This document shows positions 41,007 through 51,195 of a stretch of DNA of 64,000 bases, piece by piece (the stretch's first letter is position 1; each line of letters starts with the position of its first letter). The translations under genes were made by a program, and so were the position numbers. Origin of the DNA: Thalassia testudinum (taxonomy: Eukaryota; Streptophyta; Magnoliopsida; Alismatales; Hydrocharitaceae); assembly GCA_037157565.1 (NCBI GenBank), contig JAZHRO010000022.1, forward strand, positions 100,622,001 to 100,686,000, in the 5' to 3' direction. The notes under the pieces are model-generated. The model saw only the letters and a list, made by a program, of their open reading frames with translations. It was not told the DNA's origin and searched no databases.

Positions 41007-41929
41007 CTCCTTATCAAGATCCTTAACACCTTGAAGTGTAGTCCTCCTATCACCCCTGCAAGCTGTAAGAGTGCGTTCAAACTCCATTCCCATCCTGATA
41101 GCAACGATTCTGGCAGCTAACGTGCGAGTTGCCGAAGTAGAAATCGATGTTGTAAGCCATTTATCTCTAGCCAAATCTCTGAAACCAGGTTCTCTAAACC
41201 AAGACTTATGAAATTTAAAATATGAAGCAAATGTACCTTCCTCATTACTCCATAATAAAGGTGTACAATCTGAAAATGACCTATCACTGGCAACAACATC
41301 CGCTAATTGGAACGATTCAGCCATGGAAATATTACACAAAAACCTGTCAATACAAGACATAGCACCTGAACCATTCCCCCAAGTGAAGCGCGAGCCTGAT
41401 GTCGATAGATCAACCAATTCTAATTCCTGAACCACTTGCTGAAACTAAGTCATAGCCAAATCAAATATGCCATATGGTTTATCCTCTGCATATAGCGTTG
41501 CATTAAAATCTCTGCATATTAACCAAGGCATCCCCTCAACAAAAGTTGCTACCTACTGCACCTCCCAGAAAAGCAACCTTAACCCATCATCACAAGGGCC
41601 ATAATCATTTGAAATAGCAAAAGATGCACCATCACATTTTCTAATGAAAATCCCCATCATCACTCTTGTCGTCATGTTCGAGGCAACCAATTCGAACACA
41701 TCCTCATGCCACACCATCAATAATCCTCCCAATCTCCCCACAGTTTCCACCTCCATAAAATGTGAGAAACTATCTCCACAAAGTTGCATCTTCCAAGAAG
41801 GAGTTAGATGTTCTAAATGCGACTCCTGAAGGCCACTTCCACCCTCCAATCCACCAAATATCTCCTCAAAATAGACCTCATCTTCTCATCCCGAAGACCC
41901 TGAACATTCCATGAAAGGACCTTAACCAT
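41007..41929 (-). pseudogene. LINE E ORF2 endonuclease and start of linker
   Basis: Starts MVKVLSWNVQGLRDEKMRSI at 41929 (endonuclease start). 41553-41849 holds the middle (VMMGIFIRKCDGASFAISND, YGPCDD). 40971-41435 holds LVDLSTSGSRFTWGNGSGAM, SCIDRFLCNISMAESF and the linker to LQGVKDLDK, where copia A begins. The ORF1 stop (41922-41924) lies 3-5 bases past the ATG, a short overlap. Confidence 0.85.
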
Positions 41930-44200
41930 GGGACACAGACTTGAACCCTCCCTTATGCACCCATCTAGCCCCCACCGTATTAGCAACCCTATCATCAACC
42001 TCACGCGTCGCTTCCCCGCCCCCGACCTTCTTTATCACTTTCTTCCTCTTATAACAAGTGCTCAACAACATCCTGTGCCTATGAGGGATAGTGCTCAAGT
42101 GCCCAAAAGATAAACTAGTTGATGACTTCCTAGACAACGTCTTGGTCTTCACCGCAGACTTTGTAGAAGATGTGTGCCTATTATTGACATCAGACGCCGC
42201 ATCCACATGGGTTGATCACCCTTCCACAAAAGGCTTGAATCACACAGGATGTGTGTATCAACCGACCTGCTGAAAATTGAGTCAAAAGCCACTGGTAGCG
42301 GATATTCCTGCACCACATGAGAATCCCAACAGGTCCCGAAAACACAAGAGAGCACATATTGACCAGATCACAAGGTGCACGAGCCAAGCAAGCAAACTCA
42401 CCATGACCGAACCTAAAGTTGGGTCCAGTATCCACCTACTGGAAGTTGGGCTTGTGAACACCGCAAATTATATCCGCATCCCCACCTCTGTAATAAAAAA
42501 TCCTATCACCATGTTGCACATGCGTTGGAGTGGAATACATGCCTATCTCAAGCACTCCATTAAAAATGGAGTCAAAAGCCACCAGCAACGATTCTTCTTG
42601 CATCAAATTGGAAACCACAACAAGACCCAGACACACAGTAGAGGAAAGAACCAGATCACAATGGGCACAAGCCAAGCATGTGGACTCACCATGACCGAAC
42701 CTAACGATGGATCTGGTATCCACCTGCTGGAAGCATGGGCTATGCACATCTTTCCCTGCAACAGCTTCAGCAAACCAGGCCTTCTCCCCTACTGGAAAAA
42801 CGACTACAGTTGCAACAGCGTCAGCCAATACCTTCTCTCATGATGAAAGTAAGCCTGCAACATATTCGTTGGACTGGTATTGGTCCTGTGGAATAAGATT
42901 AACATGGGCAGCAGGACCCAAGTCCACCTCATAGTGAAGAACATCAAAAGGTTTGACAATAGGTTCAAAAGACTTACCACATCTGGATCCTTTTACGGAT
43001 CCAGATGCCACCTGTCGTGGGCCAAACTTATTAGCTTCCTCGGCCAAAAAATCTCTCATTGAAAGTACCACCTCAACAGCCAAATATGGCCATCTAGCTC
43101 CATCGTAAACATGGAATCCCGCAGCAGCTATTTGTCCAATATATGGCCTTTACCCAAAATAGAGAGATCTTCAAATCGCTCCTGAAACTGTGGATCTCCA
43201 GCTATAGCATCAACCGATGCCTCCTCTGCCTCCTGAGAATTCGAATTTCGAATTCTTCCCAAAGGCTGCCACTCCCAGCGAGATCTGGGGTGTCTATGTG
43301 CTCCCTTCTGCTCCTGAAACCACTACTGCCAATGACGATCAGCAGATCTCCGACACTATATCTGTTCAGTCTTCGCTTCCATCGATCTGACAGCCATCAA
43401 TGGTTGGTGTGTCACGTCGCAACCACCACCTATGCGTATGAGAGGTCCTGCTTCGACACTACGCCCAAATCAACGAAGGAGATGACAAATGCGCACCTAG
43501 CAAATCTAAGAATCTCCTTCGATGGGATGGATTTACCCACCATCAAATCACCATTAACCACCACCGAAGACGCATCACCTTCCTGTAAACCAATACCAAA
43601 ACATCTCCGAGCTCTCGCAAAAGAAGAGCAAACCATCTTCATATTATCAATCATTCTTAAACGAAGTGGAATGCCCAAAATGCAAAATTGAATCAAAGGA
43701 TGCATTGGAATATGCTCAATTGATGCACCTTCATAAACACTCGGGAGGCACCACCGAAACAAGGAATCTCCAATCAAGGATTCCTTAAACTTAAGTTGTT
43801 CCACATCCAAAGCATCCAAACCAAATAAAAGCAACTTCTCCGATAAAACAGAAATCTTCCAAGATTTTGAATTCAAACTAAACTGAGAGAAGAAAGATCT
43901 AACCTCGTCAAGCACCAAAACACCACGATGCAAAACTCCGAGCGAGCAATCCAACAACGAATCCAAACACGTCGTTCCAGGTGACCATGCCGCCTCAACC
44001 CCTTCAGCTGGAGTCTCCCCTTGAGGAGGAGGTAGCGATCGCTCATTCCCCACAGGAGAACCACTCTGACGCAGCAACGAACATGAAAGCCTCTTGTGAC
44101 CTCAACCACGACACTTAAGACAGATCAAAGGGTCGCAGCAATCCTTTGCCAAGTGCCCAAATCCCCGAAATATGAAGTAAATGAAGCTTCAGAGATAGGT
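41922..44200 (-). pseudogene. LINE E ORF1 (gag-like) with internal duplication
   Basis: A knuckle is visible with stops near 44060-44180 (GHLAKDCCDPLICLKCRG, then GHKRLSC). The 43430-44077 frame holds the central domain (VYEGASIEHIPMHPLIQFCI, GIPLRLRM, SSFARARRCFGIGLQEGD) also seen in the half-LINE. The C-terminal half contains a tandem duplication of about 289 bp (42190-42770). The frame ends at 41922, overlapping ORF2. Confidence 0.8.
42190..42770 (-). repeat. Tandem duplication, ~289-bp unit, in LINE E ORF1
   Basis: GAGTCAAAAGCCAC occurs at about 42279 and 42569. CTCACCATGACCGAACCTAA recurs with the same spacing, as does TATCCACCT-CTGG. The two units are clearly similar but diverged, so the duplication is old. 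289 is not a multiple of three, but indels prevent judging the original frame. Confidence 0.75.
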
Positions 44201-44373
44201 TGTACGAGAGCTACCCTCCAATCTCCTCCATCTCCCCCCACGAACGCCTCTCATGTCATCCTTTCACCATCTTCCAACCGCTTCATTTCAATCCATATTT
44301 AGATAGTCCATTAAGCGTCTCCCCTTGATGAACTTATGGTAGTAGTTTACAATTGGTATAAAGCACCACTTAC

Positions 44374-45720
44374 CATGGTGAATACCTCAAAATGTGTTTG
44401 TATCCCTGAGAAAACTCTTACAAATTTGGAGACAATGGTGGAATGGGTAGCCATTGTTTTCTACCACTTGGAGTAGCACCTTAAGGGAGGAATTCTTGGA
44501 GGGGAAGGATTCCCCTGCCCTCCACAAGCAAATGCAATCACTGATTGAGGAAATGAAGGCCCTTTCCACAACCTTGGACAATCTCCACAATGAGATGTTT
44601 TTGGTGAAGTGTGTGGTTGCTAACGAGGATGGCACTAGCAACATCAAGTGCTCAAAGGTTCTGAAGACAGAGGCTTTGAGGGGTCCTGGAGTGCCAAAGA
44701 ATTGGAGAGTTTTCTATAAAACATGGAGCATAATTTCAAGGCTGTTAAGAGGGTCGATGCAAAGATGACACTTGCAACCATGTACCTGTTGAAAGATGCC
44801 AAACCCTAATGGAGGATGCGTACGCAGAAGATCAGCCGACTAAGCATCCTCTCATAAGAGTTGGTCAAGGAACTGAATAAGCAATTCTCGCATACCAATA
44901 GACCATGGATAGCATGCAATGCCCTCAGACACCTCCACCAAATCGGCACTTCGAGGAAATATGTCAAGCAGTTCTCATTCCCACTGCTTGACATCGTAGG
45001 TATGTCTGAAGAAGATAAGCTTTTCAATTTCATGGTAGGCTCCCAATAATTGGCACAAGAACAACCTTAAAGGCAAGGAGGGCAAAGGACCTCCTAAAGA
45101 CAATCGCAACAACAAATGCTTTGGTCAATTATAAGAGCCAAGCGCCATTCTTAAATAAGAAGGCAAGGCCAAGGGCAATGCTAAAGGCATAAAGTAGTTC
45201 AAGAAGAAGAATCACACTGAGGGCACGAAGGATACAGCAGAGCCATCGAAGGAGGATGCAAAGAAGGCTTGGGGATGCTTCATCTACAAGACCCCCATCA
45301 TGCATGAGACCATCCGAAAAAGAAGCACAATGCTTTCATCACAGCATCTAGCGAGGAGCACAATGAGGCCATGCTCAGCATGTCCCTCTTCAAGGTTGTC
45401 CATGAGCCTTGCCCATGCTCCCCTATCTACTTGTGTGCCATGCACAAAACAAGAAAAGGAAGTTCCCACCAACTATGGAATCATTCTATGTCGATGCAAC
45501 AATCCAACACAAGTTCATGCAAGCAAGGGCAATGCACTACTTCATGTTGGCTAAGGAGGGACGTGCCTTGCAAGTGGAGTTCACCAGGACATGGCCACTA
45601 ACTCTACCAAGCTTAAGGTAAAGGGGGTTATGAAGGTGATCACAAGGATCATCAAACAAGGATACACCCTTGTGGTGGTTTTAGAGGATTTTCAAGTGAT
45701 CATCAACCTCGACTCTATGG
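44374..45720 (+). pseudogene. Gypsy fragment 1 gag and protease
   Basis: 44454-44768: gag N-terminus (FLEGKDSPALHKQMQSLIEE). 44861-45049: RHLHQIGTSRKYVKQFSFPL and LDIVGMSEEDKLFNFMVG, the typical gypsy gag end. A knuckle-like CFIYKTP near 45272 has lost Cys ligands. 45409-45621 keeps the protease-like end MHYFMLAKEGRALQVEFTRT; fragment 2 has GATHNFMLAEGHALGVEFTK at the same place. Stops and shifts are frequent. Confidence 0.75.
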
Positions 45721-45974
45721 AGAGGACCAAGGTCACTTTTTATCCCTACATGTAAGGCATTCATTCATACCATAAAGTCTTCATGCTTCATGCAAGCAAC
45801 CAAGAAGGCAAAACACATGTGCGTGATGTTCGCGATGCAAGTGCAAGATAGGTTGAAAAGGTGGGCCCACATACCTTGTGTTAGCAGGCGAGGGCAAGGA
45901 ATCTGCGGAGGCAACCTTGGAGTAACCAAAGGAAGTTGCCCATCTGCTTGGAGAGTTCTAGGATGTAATACCCA

Positions 45975-46670
45975 AGGAACTCCCTAAGAAGCTTCATCTA
46001 AAGTGGGATGTGGACCATGCCATCAAGTTGGTCCTAAGGGTAGCACTAGCAACCTTTGCTCCATACAAGATGCTCCTGACATGCTTGTAGGAGTTGAAGA
46101 AGCAACTCAGGGAACTTATGGATGCTAGGCTAACACAACCTAGCGAAGCATTGTATGGTGCACCAATGTTGTTTCAAAAGGACAAGTCCCTATAAATGTG
46201 CATGGGTTACCGTGCATTGAAGAAAGCAATAGTAAAGAACAAAGTATCCCATGCCCAACGTGTATAAATTGTTCAATCTGCTAGATCAAGCAAGTTCTCA
46301 AAGGTGGGCCAACACTTAAGGTACTATCATGCGCATCAAGGAAGAAGATGAGCCAAAGATGGCCTACACGACAAGCTATGCTTCTTTTAAATTCCTTGTA
46401 ATGTCCTTTGCCCTATCAATACCCCTGCTACCTTTTGAACCTTAATAAACAAGTATATCAATTATTTTGTTGTTGTGTACTAGGATGACATTACTGCATA
46501 TTCCCCATACCATAGAGGAGCACCTCCAGCATTTGCGTATGAAGTTGAGGGAATACTAGTTATGCTTGAAATGAGAAAAGTGTGCTTTTGTCCGATGAGA
46601 GTATCATTCCTCGGTCACATTATTGGTGGCAAGAGCATCAAAATGGACTAAGATATGGGCCATCAAGGAG
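45975..46670 (+). pseudogene. Gypsy fragment 1 reverse transcriptase
   Basis: Across stops: KWDVDHAIKLVLRVALA, then YGAPMLFQKDKSL, MGYRALKKAIVKNK, VVVY*DDI (46471-46490; a stop replaces the residue between Tyr and Asp-Asp), and VSFLGHIIGGKSIKMD. This is the Ty3-gypsy RT order. Inactive. Confidence 0.78.
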
Positions 46671-46679
46671 TGGCCTAAA

Positions 46680-47914
46680 CCTTGGAAGGAGGGGACACCA
46701 AGCTTGCTTTGACGTCAATTTCTTCTTCATGGTAAAGCATTTATGGCCATATTATTTGGTTGTACCACGAATTTGCATCCAAAGAGATGGTATTGCCACA
46801 GTTTGTGGCAATGCACATCTCCTGGTGCACAAGGTAGTGCTTCTCCGTGTCACTAAGCATGCAACTTTCGTATGCAATAGGGTGTTTGTCTTGCAACAAG
46901 ACACCTCCTAATAAGAAATCAATGGCATCAAAACTTCAAAGGATCATCCAAAGTTGGGAGCCATAAAATGAGCTCCTCCACCACTTCCCGCTTCAAGCAG
47001 TTGAATGCCTCTTGTCATTCTAGAGTCCAGTACCAAGGCAAATCCTTCCTAAGTAGATTAATCATGACCATTGCCTTCTTCGAATACCCTTTAATGAACT
47101 TACAACAATAGTTCACAAGCCCAAGGAAAGAGCATAACTTCTCAATGGCCACTCCTAAATGACCCGTATCTTTCTTGGGTCCTTTTGATGGCCTCACCAA
47201 CAATAATGTGGCCAATGATATCACCCACTGGCCAAAAATGCACTTTTCCTATTTTAAGCATAATTAGTGTTCTCACAACTTCACCATCATATGAGAATGC
47301 TAGAGTGCTCCCCCAAGGTGCAAGAATACACAATAATGTCACCCAAGCACAATTAAAGAATCGATATGCTCATAAAAAACATTGTTCATTAAGGTATAGA
47401 AGGTATTAAGGGCATTGCATGAGCTAAAGGACATTACAAAGAATTTGAAAGAACCATATCTTGTCACACTAGTCATTTTTCACTCATCTCTTTCCTTGAT
47501 GCTTACTTGATAGAACCCTTAGCATAGGTCCATCTTCAAGAAGTTGCTTAGCCCAACTGGTCAAACAAGTCAGTCGCATTAAGCAAGGGATACTTGTTCT
47601 TTACCATCACCTTGTTAAAGTTACAATAATCCAAGCACATCTGTAGGGACCTGTCCTCCTTCTAAAAGAGCACAGTGCACCATTGGTGCTTTACTAGGCC
47701 GCATTAGCCCAACATCTAGGAGTTCCATGAGTTTCTTATTCAACTCCTCTAAGTGTGTTGGCATCTTATTTGGAGCAAGGGCTAACGTCATCCCTAGAAC
47801 CAACTTGATGACATGATCCACATCCCACCTCAGAGGAAGTTCCTTGGTGAGTTCCTTGGGCATGACATCTTGGAACTTTCCAAGATGATGGACGAATTCC
47901 TCTAGGTACTCCAA
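46680..47914 (-). pseudogene. Gypsy fragment 2 RT and RNase H
   Basis: 47621-47914 has ELPLRWDVDHVIKLVLGMTL, APNKMPTHLEELNKKLMELL and GLMRPSKAP. The catalytic box near 47325-47355 reads LGDIIVYS in place of YLDDIVVYS, losing one Asp. 47015-47224 has LCSFLGLVNYCCKFIKGYSK and KDLPWYWTLE. RNase H follows with stops. 46950-47050 aligns with the fragment at 32780-32935. Confidence 0.78.
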
Positions 47915-47941
47915 GGTTACCCCCTCAGAGTCCTTGTTCTC

Positions 47942-49530
47942 TCATGCAAATGAAAGATATGTCAACTCACCCTTGAGCAGCCCATCTTGCAAATGCATCA
48001 TAGATATCACCCACCCATGTCCTGCCTTCTTGGTCACTTGCACAAAGCATGGAGACTGGAGGGCATGGATGATGCTACGCAAATAGGGGTAAACCCTTGG
48101 CCCTTCCACAAAGTCGAGGCCAAGGATCTCTTGAATCCATCTGTCTACATGGAAATACAATCCTGGTATTTGAAGATTTGAGGTTTCTCTTGTACCTTTA
48201 TTATCCTTTTCGACCAATGTTATGATGCTTCTTTCTATTTGTACAATCTAGAAGCACCATACAGAAAAGCACATGTCCCTTCCATTCATCAATCCTTATG
48301 ACCACCTTCATGGTCTCCTCTGCCTCAAGCCTAGTAGAGTTAGCAACCTTCATGTGGCCTACATCCTTGGTGAATTCTACTCCCAAGGCATGTCCCTCAG
48401 CCAACATGAAGTTATGTGTTGCCCCAAATCCATCGTGGCCTGAGGACTTCCACTGAATAGCCACAACAACAAAGAGCAATTCTAGTATCAGTGGGAACTT
48501 CCTCTTCTTGTCCCTATGCATGGTGCACAGGTAGAAGAGGGAGCATGCATGGCACTCGTGGACAACTCGTAAGGGGGCCTTCTTAGGCACAGCCTCATTG
48601 TCCTCTTTGCTTGACGGATGACCAAGCCGTTAAGCTTCTCCAAATAATCCCATGCATAATTGGGACCTTCATAGATGAAACATCCTCAAGACTTCTTCGC
48701 ATCCACCTTCTTAGATTGGTCTACTCCATCCTTCACGCCCTTGATGCAATTCTTCTTCTTGAACTACTCTTTGCCCTCAACCTTTCCCTTGTCACCTTTT
48801 TATCGAAGGATGGTGCTTGGCTTTTGTAATCGACCAAAATGTCCACTATCACGATGGTCATTGGGAGGTTCTTCACTTCTTGCCTTTGAAGCTTTGCTTA
48901 TGGCTATGGTTGCAAGCCCATCAGGATACTGTAAAGCTTATCTCCTTCAGACATACCTTGGATCTCAAACATTAAGGATGAGAATTGTATAACGTATTCC
49001 CTCAAGGTGCCACTATGGTGGAGGTATCTAAGGACATCAAGTGTAATCTACATTGTGCCGGTAAACAAGAATTGCTCCTTTAGTTACTTGACCATCTCAT
49101 CCCACAAGAGAATTCTTGGTCAATCGTTCTCCTCCTTATGCATCTTCCACCAGAGTTTGGCATCTTTCAACAAGTACATGGCAACAAGTGTCACCTTCTC
49201 CACATCAACTATCTTAACCACCTTATAACAATGTTTCGTGACTTATACGAAATCCCCCAACCCTTTTTGGCTCTCCAAGACCCTGCAAAAGCCTTCAACT
49301 CCGGGACCTTTAAGTGCTTGATGTTGCTAGCACCACCCTACCTAGCAACCACACACTTGACCAAGGATTCATCTTATTGCAAAGATTATCCAAGGTCGTG
49401 GAAAGGGCCCCCATTTTCTCGATCAGGTACTGCATCTATTCACGGAAGCAAGGGAATCTTTCCCTCCGAGGATTCCTCTCCTAAAGGTGCTCCTCCAAGC
49501 AAAAGAAGACAATGGACTAGTTAACTATTG
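47942..49530 (-). pseudogene. Gypsy fragment 2 gag and protease
   Basis: 48201-48590: protease with GATHNFMLAEGHALGVEFTK (family D-SGATHNF; the Asp region reads GHDGFGATH) and VVIRIDEWKGHVLFC. 47942-48217: ILGLDFVEGPRVYPYL, the flap-to-linker part. The gag region 48590-49530 is read only in short pieces but aligns with 44387-45270 on the other strand at nucleotide level. Confidence 0.75.
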
Positions 49531-49556
49531 TCTCCAAATCTAGAAGAGTCTTCTCA

Positions 49557-50117
49557 ATAAGGATGCCAATTTCGATTTACCCAACCCAAACCTAATGCAC
49601 CCCAACCTGATTGGGGTAGGTAAAACCCAATTCTTTTAGGTTTTAGATAGGTATGGGTTTTGATTTACAAACTCAAACAGGTATGGGTAAGCGTATGGGT
49701 ATGCATTTGGGAGTTTACCCATTTACTAGACCCATTTACCCGACTTATTTACCTATATATTTTTCCTAAATGCTTTATTCTACACCCTAATTTAACAAGC
49801 ATATATTGTGATGGAAACTTTGTACTACCTTTTTGTTTGTGTGTGAACTCATAATTATTTATTTTTACGTGATAACTACAACCAAACTTCTTGATCTTTT
49901 ATATACAAATTATATGATTGGTGTTTAAAATGGCTTATATATGAAGATGAATCTCGCAATCCATTATACATAAATTAGTACAAGATAGATAAGTGGGTAA
50001 GGGTCTGGGCATGGGTCTGTTTTACATACCAAATGAGTAAATGGGTAAGATATGGTTAGAGGACTTGAAAGTGGGTGTGGGTTTGGCTATACCCAAACAT
50101 GATCCATTTACATCCAT
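49557..50117. mobile_element. Non-autonomous hAT-like DNA transposon (MITE-like, ~561 bp)
   Basis: Inserted in gypsy fragment 2 gag. The ends are imperfect inverted repeats (ATAAGGATGCCAAT and, from the right, ATGGATGTAAAT). Subterminal arrays of GGGTATGGGT/ACCCATTTACCC-type words are typical of plant hAT elements. TCTTCTCA (49549-49556) and ACTTCTCG (50118-50125) form an 8-bp TSD with two mismatches. Fragment 1 carries the matching site without the insert (44405-44425), which confirms both boundaries. No transposase. Confidence 0.82.
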
Positions 50118-50230
50118 ACTTCTCGAGGGCAGCAACAAGTTCTGAGGTAGTCACCATGGTGACTGACACTCTAATACTGGTTGGACTTGAATGGAACACC
50201 AAGTTGTGAAATCAACCAAATAATGGCTAT

Positions 50231-51121
50231 ACTTTGATATCCATGGATGGCACATGTAAACGGTAAAAAAGGACCTTCAAGAATTTTAATAAGGAGAAGA
50301 GATAACTATATGAGAGGAGATCAAGATATTCCAAGGAGATAATTGACCAAGATATACAAAGAGCGTCAAAGAGAGGGTGGGTGAGAAAAGAAAGAAAGGG
50401 GGAAAAGACTTTTGAAAAAGGGAGGGTAGACAATCCAAATAGCATATTGTTCTTAGAAGAACCATATCCTTTCGATATCAGGGTAACATATGCAGCTGTT
50501 CAACTTATATGACTACAAGTGAAGCAAATGAAAAGATCTACGACCTTACATTTTACAAATTGTGTTTCTTCACCTCCTACTAACTCAAATAAGGACTATA
50601 ATGAATCTAATAGAACCAATATATAGCTTGATTAAGTTATCATGACCTTTTTTTCAGAAATAACACATTTTTGAACCAATCATATACCCCCAAAGGTAGA
50701 AGTAAATTGAGAGGATTCCGAACTGCATAAATCCCTTTCCTTGGACTTATGGCTTAAAATTGTCAACACACGAGGAAGAAAGATTCATATCCCTTGCTGG
50801 ACTACACTCCTCATCACCTCTGCACATGAGTATTCTCTTTAGAAAGGAACAAGGACTAGCTCACAGCTTCACATCAATCTAACATCCATTACTTTTTCGA
50901 ATGTTTTTTTGTGAAAAGGTTAATTTTTGTTCTAAAACTTAATTGGTGATCAAAGTTGATAGTAGCTTAACCACAGCCACCAATAAAGCTCAAGATATAG
51001 ACTTTATAGCGCTACAGAGATTGTGAAATGAATAACAGATGTTGGTTAAAAAATCTACGGGAATAGGGAATGCAGTTTGAACAACATCACCATCATCCAC
51101 AAACCTAGAAGATAAACTTAC
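50231..51121. other. Intron sequence of the rhomboid gene, nothing else recognised
   Basis: AT-rich, with an A/G-rich part at 50260-50420. It lies directly 3' of exon 6 on the minus strand (donor CTT|GTAAGT at 51122). No exon for the expected next segment was found here. Confidence 0.5.
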
Positions 51122-51195
51122 AAGCACTGAGGAGCTTTCTATGGCTGAATAGAAAGATGGCCCAGGAAGCAAGTAGTTGAATAGGCCATAGGTGT
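51122..51195 (-). other. RBL15: Rhomboid exon 6
   Basis: 74 bp, acceptor CTTGTCAG, donor GTAAGT. It encodes the end of the last membrane segment, TYGLFNYLLPGPSFYSAIE, and SSSVL. It ends on a codon boundary. Confidence 0.88.

Larger units (their letters stand above)
32945..44300 (-). mobile_element. LINE E, near full-length LINE split by copia A
   Basis: Minus-strand LINE in two parts, 32945-35590 (RT to C-terminus) and 41007-44300 (ORF1, endonuclease, linker). The protein reading continues across copia A (LDK | RRRLVHFLRRNARRW). It is less GC-rich than A2 and B and has longer-decayed motifs. The 3' end lacks a clear poly(A), and no TSD was found. Confidence 0.82.
44350..46675 (+). mobile_element. 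Ty3-gypsy fragment 1 (gag to RT), plus strand
   Basis: Begins with a primer-binding-like TGGTATAAAGC (44354-44364) and an ATG at 44374. It runs through gag, degenerate zinc knuckle, protease and RT to the post-RT motif KIWAIKEWP at about 46660. There it meets fragment 2 in opposite orientation. No LTR is recognised on its left, where LINE E ends. Heavily decayed. Confidence 0.8.
46676..50230 (-). mobile_element. Ty3-gypsy fragment 2 (gag to RNase H), minus strand, facing fragment 1
   Basis: Same family as fragment 1 but inverted. From the right: primer-binding-like CAGTATTAGAGTG (50167-50179), ATG at 50157, gag, protease (48201-48590), RT (47015-47914), RNase H (about 46680-46915: GGVLLQDKHPIAYESCML). 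A hAT-like element interrupts gag at 49557-50117. The gag nucleotides of the two fragments align at roughly 75-80% by eye. Confidence 0.8.

Noticed and set aside
44320..44352. Minus-strand reading VNYYHKFIKG-like at the LINE E / gypsy 1 border
   Set aside because: Ten-residue resemblance to a gypsy RT block with stops; too short to call a separate insertion.
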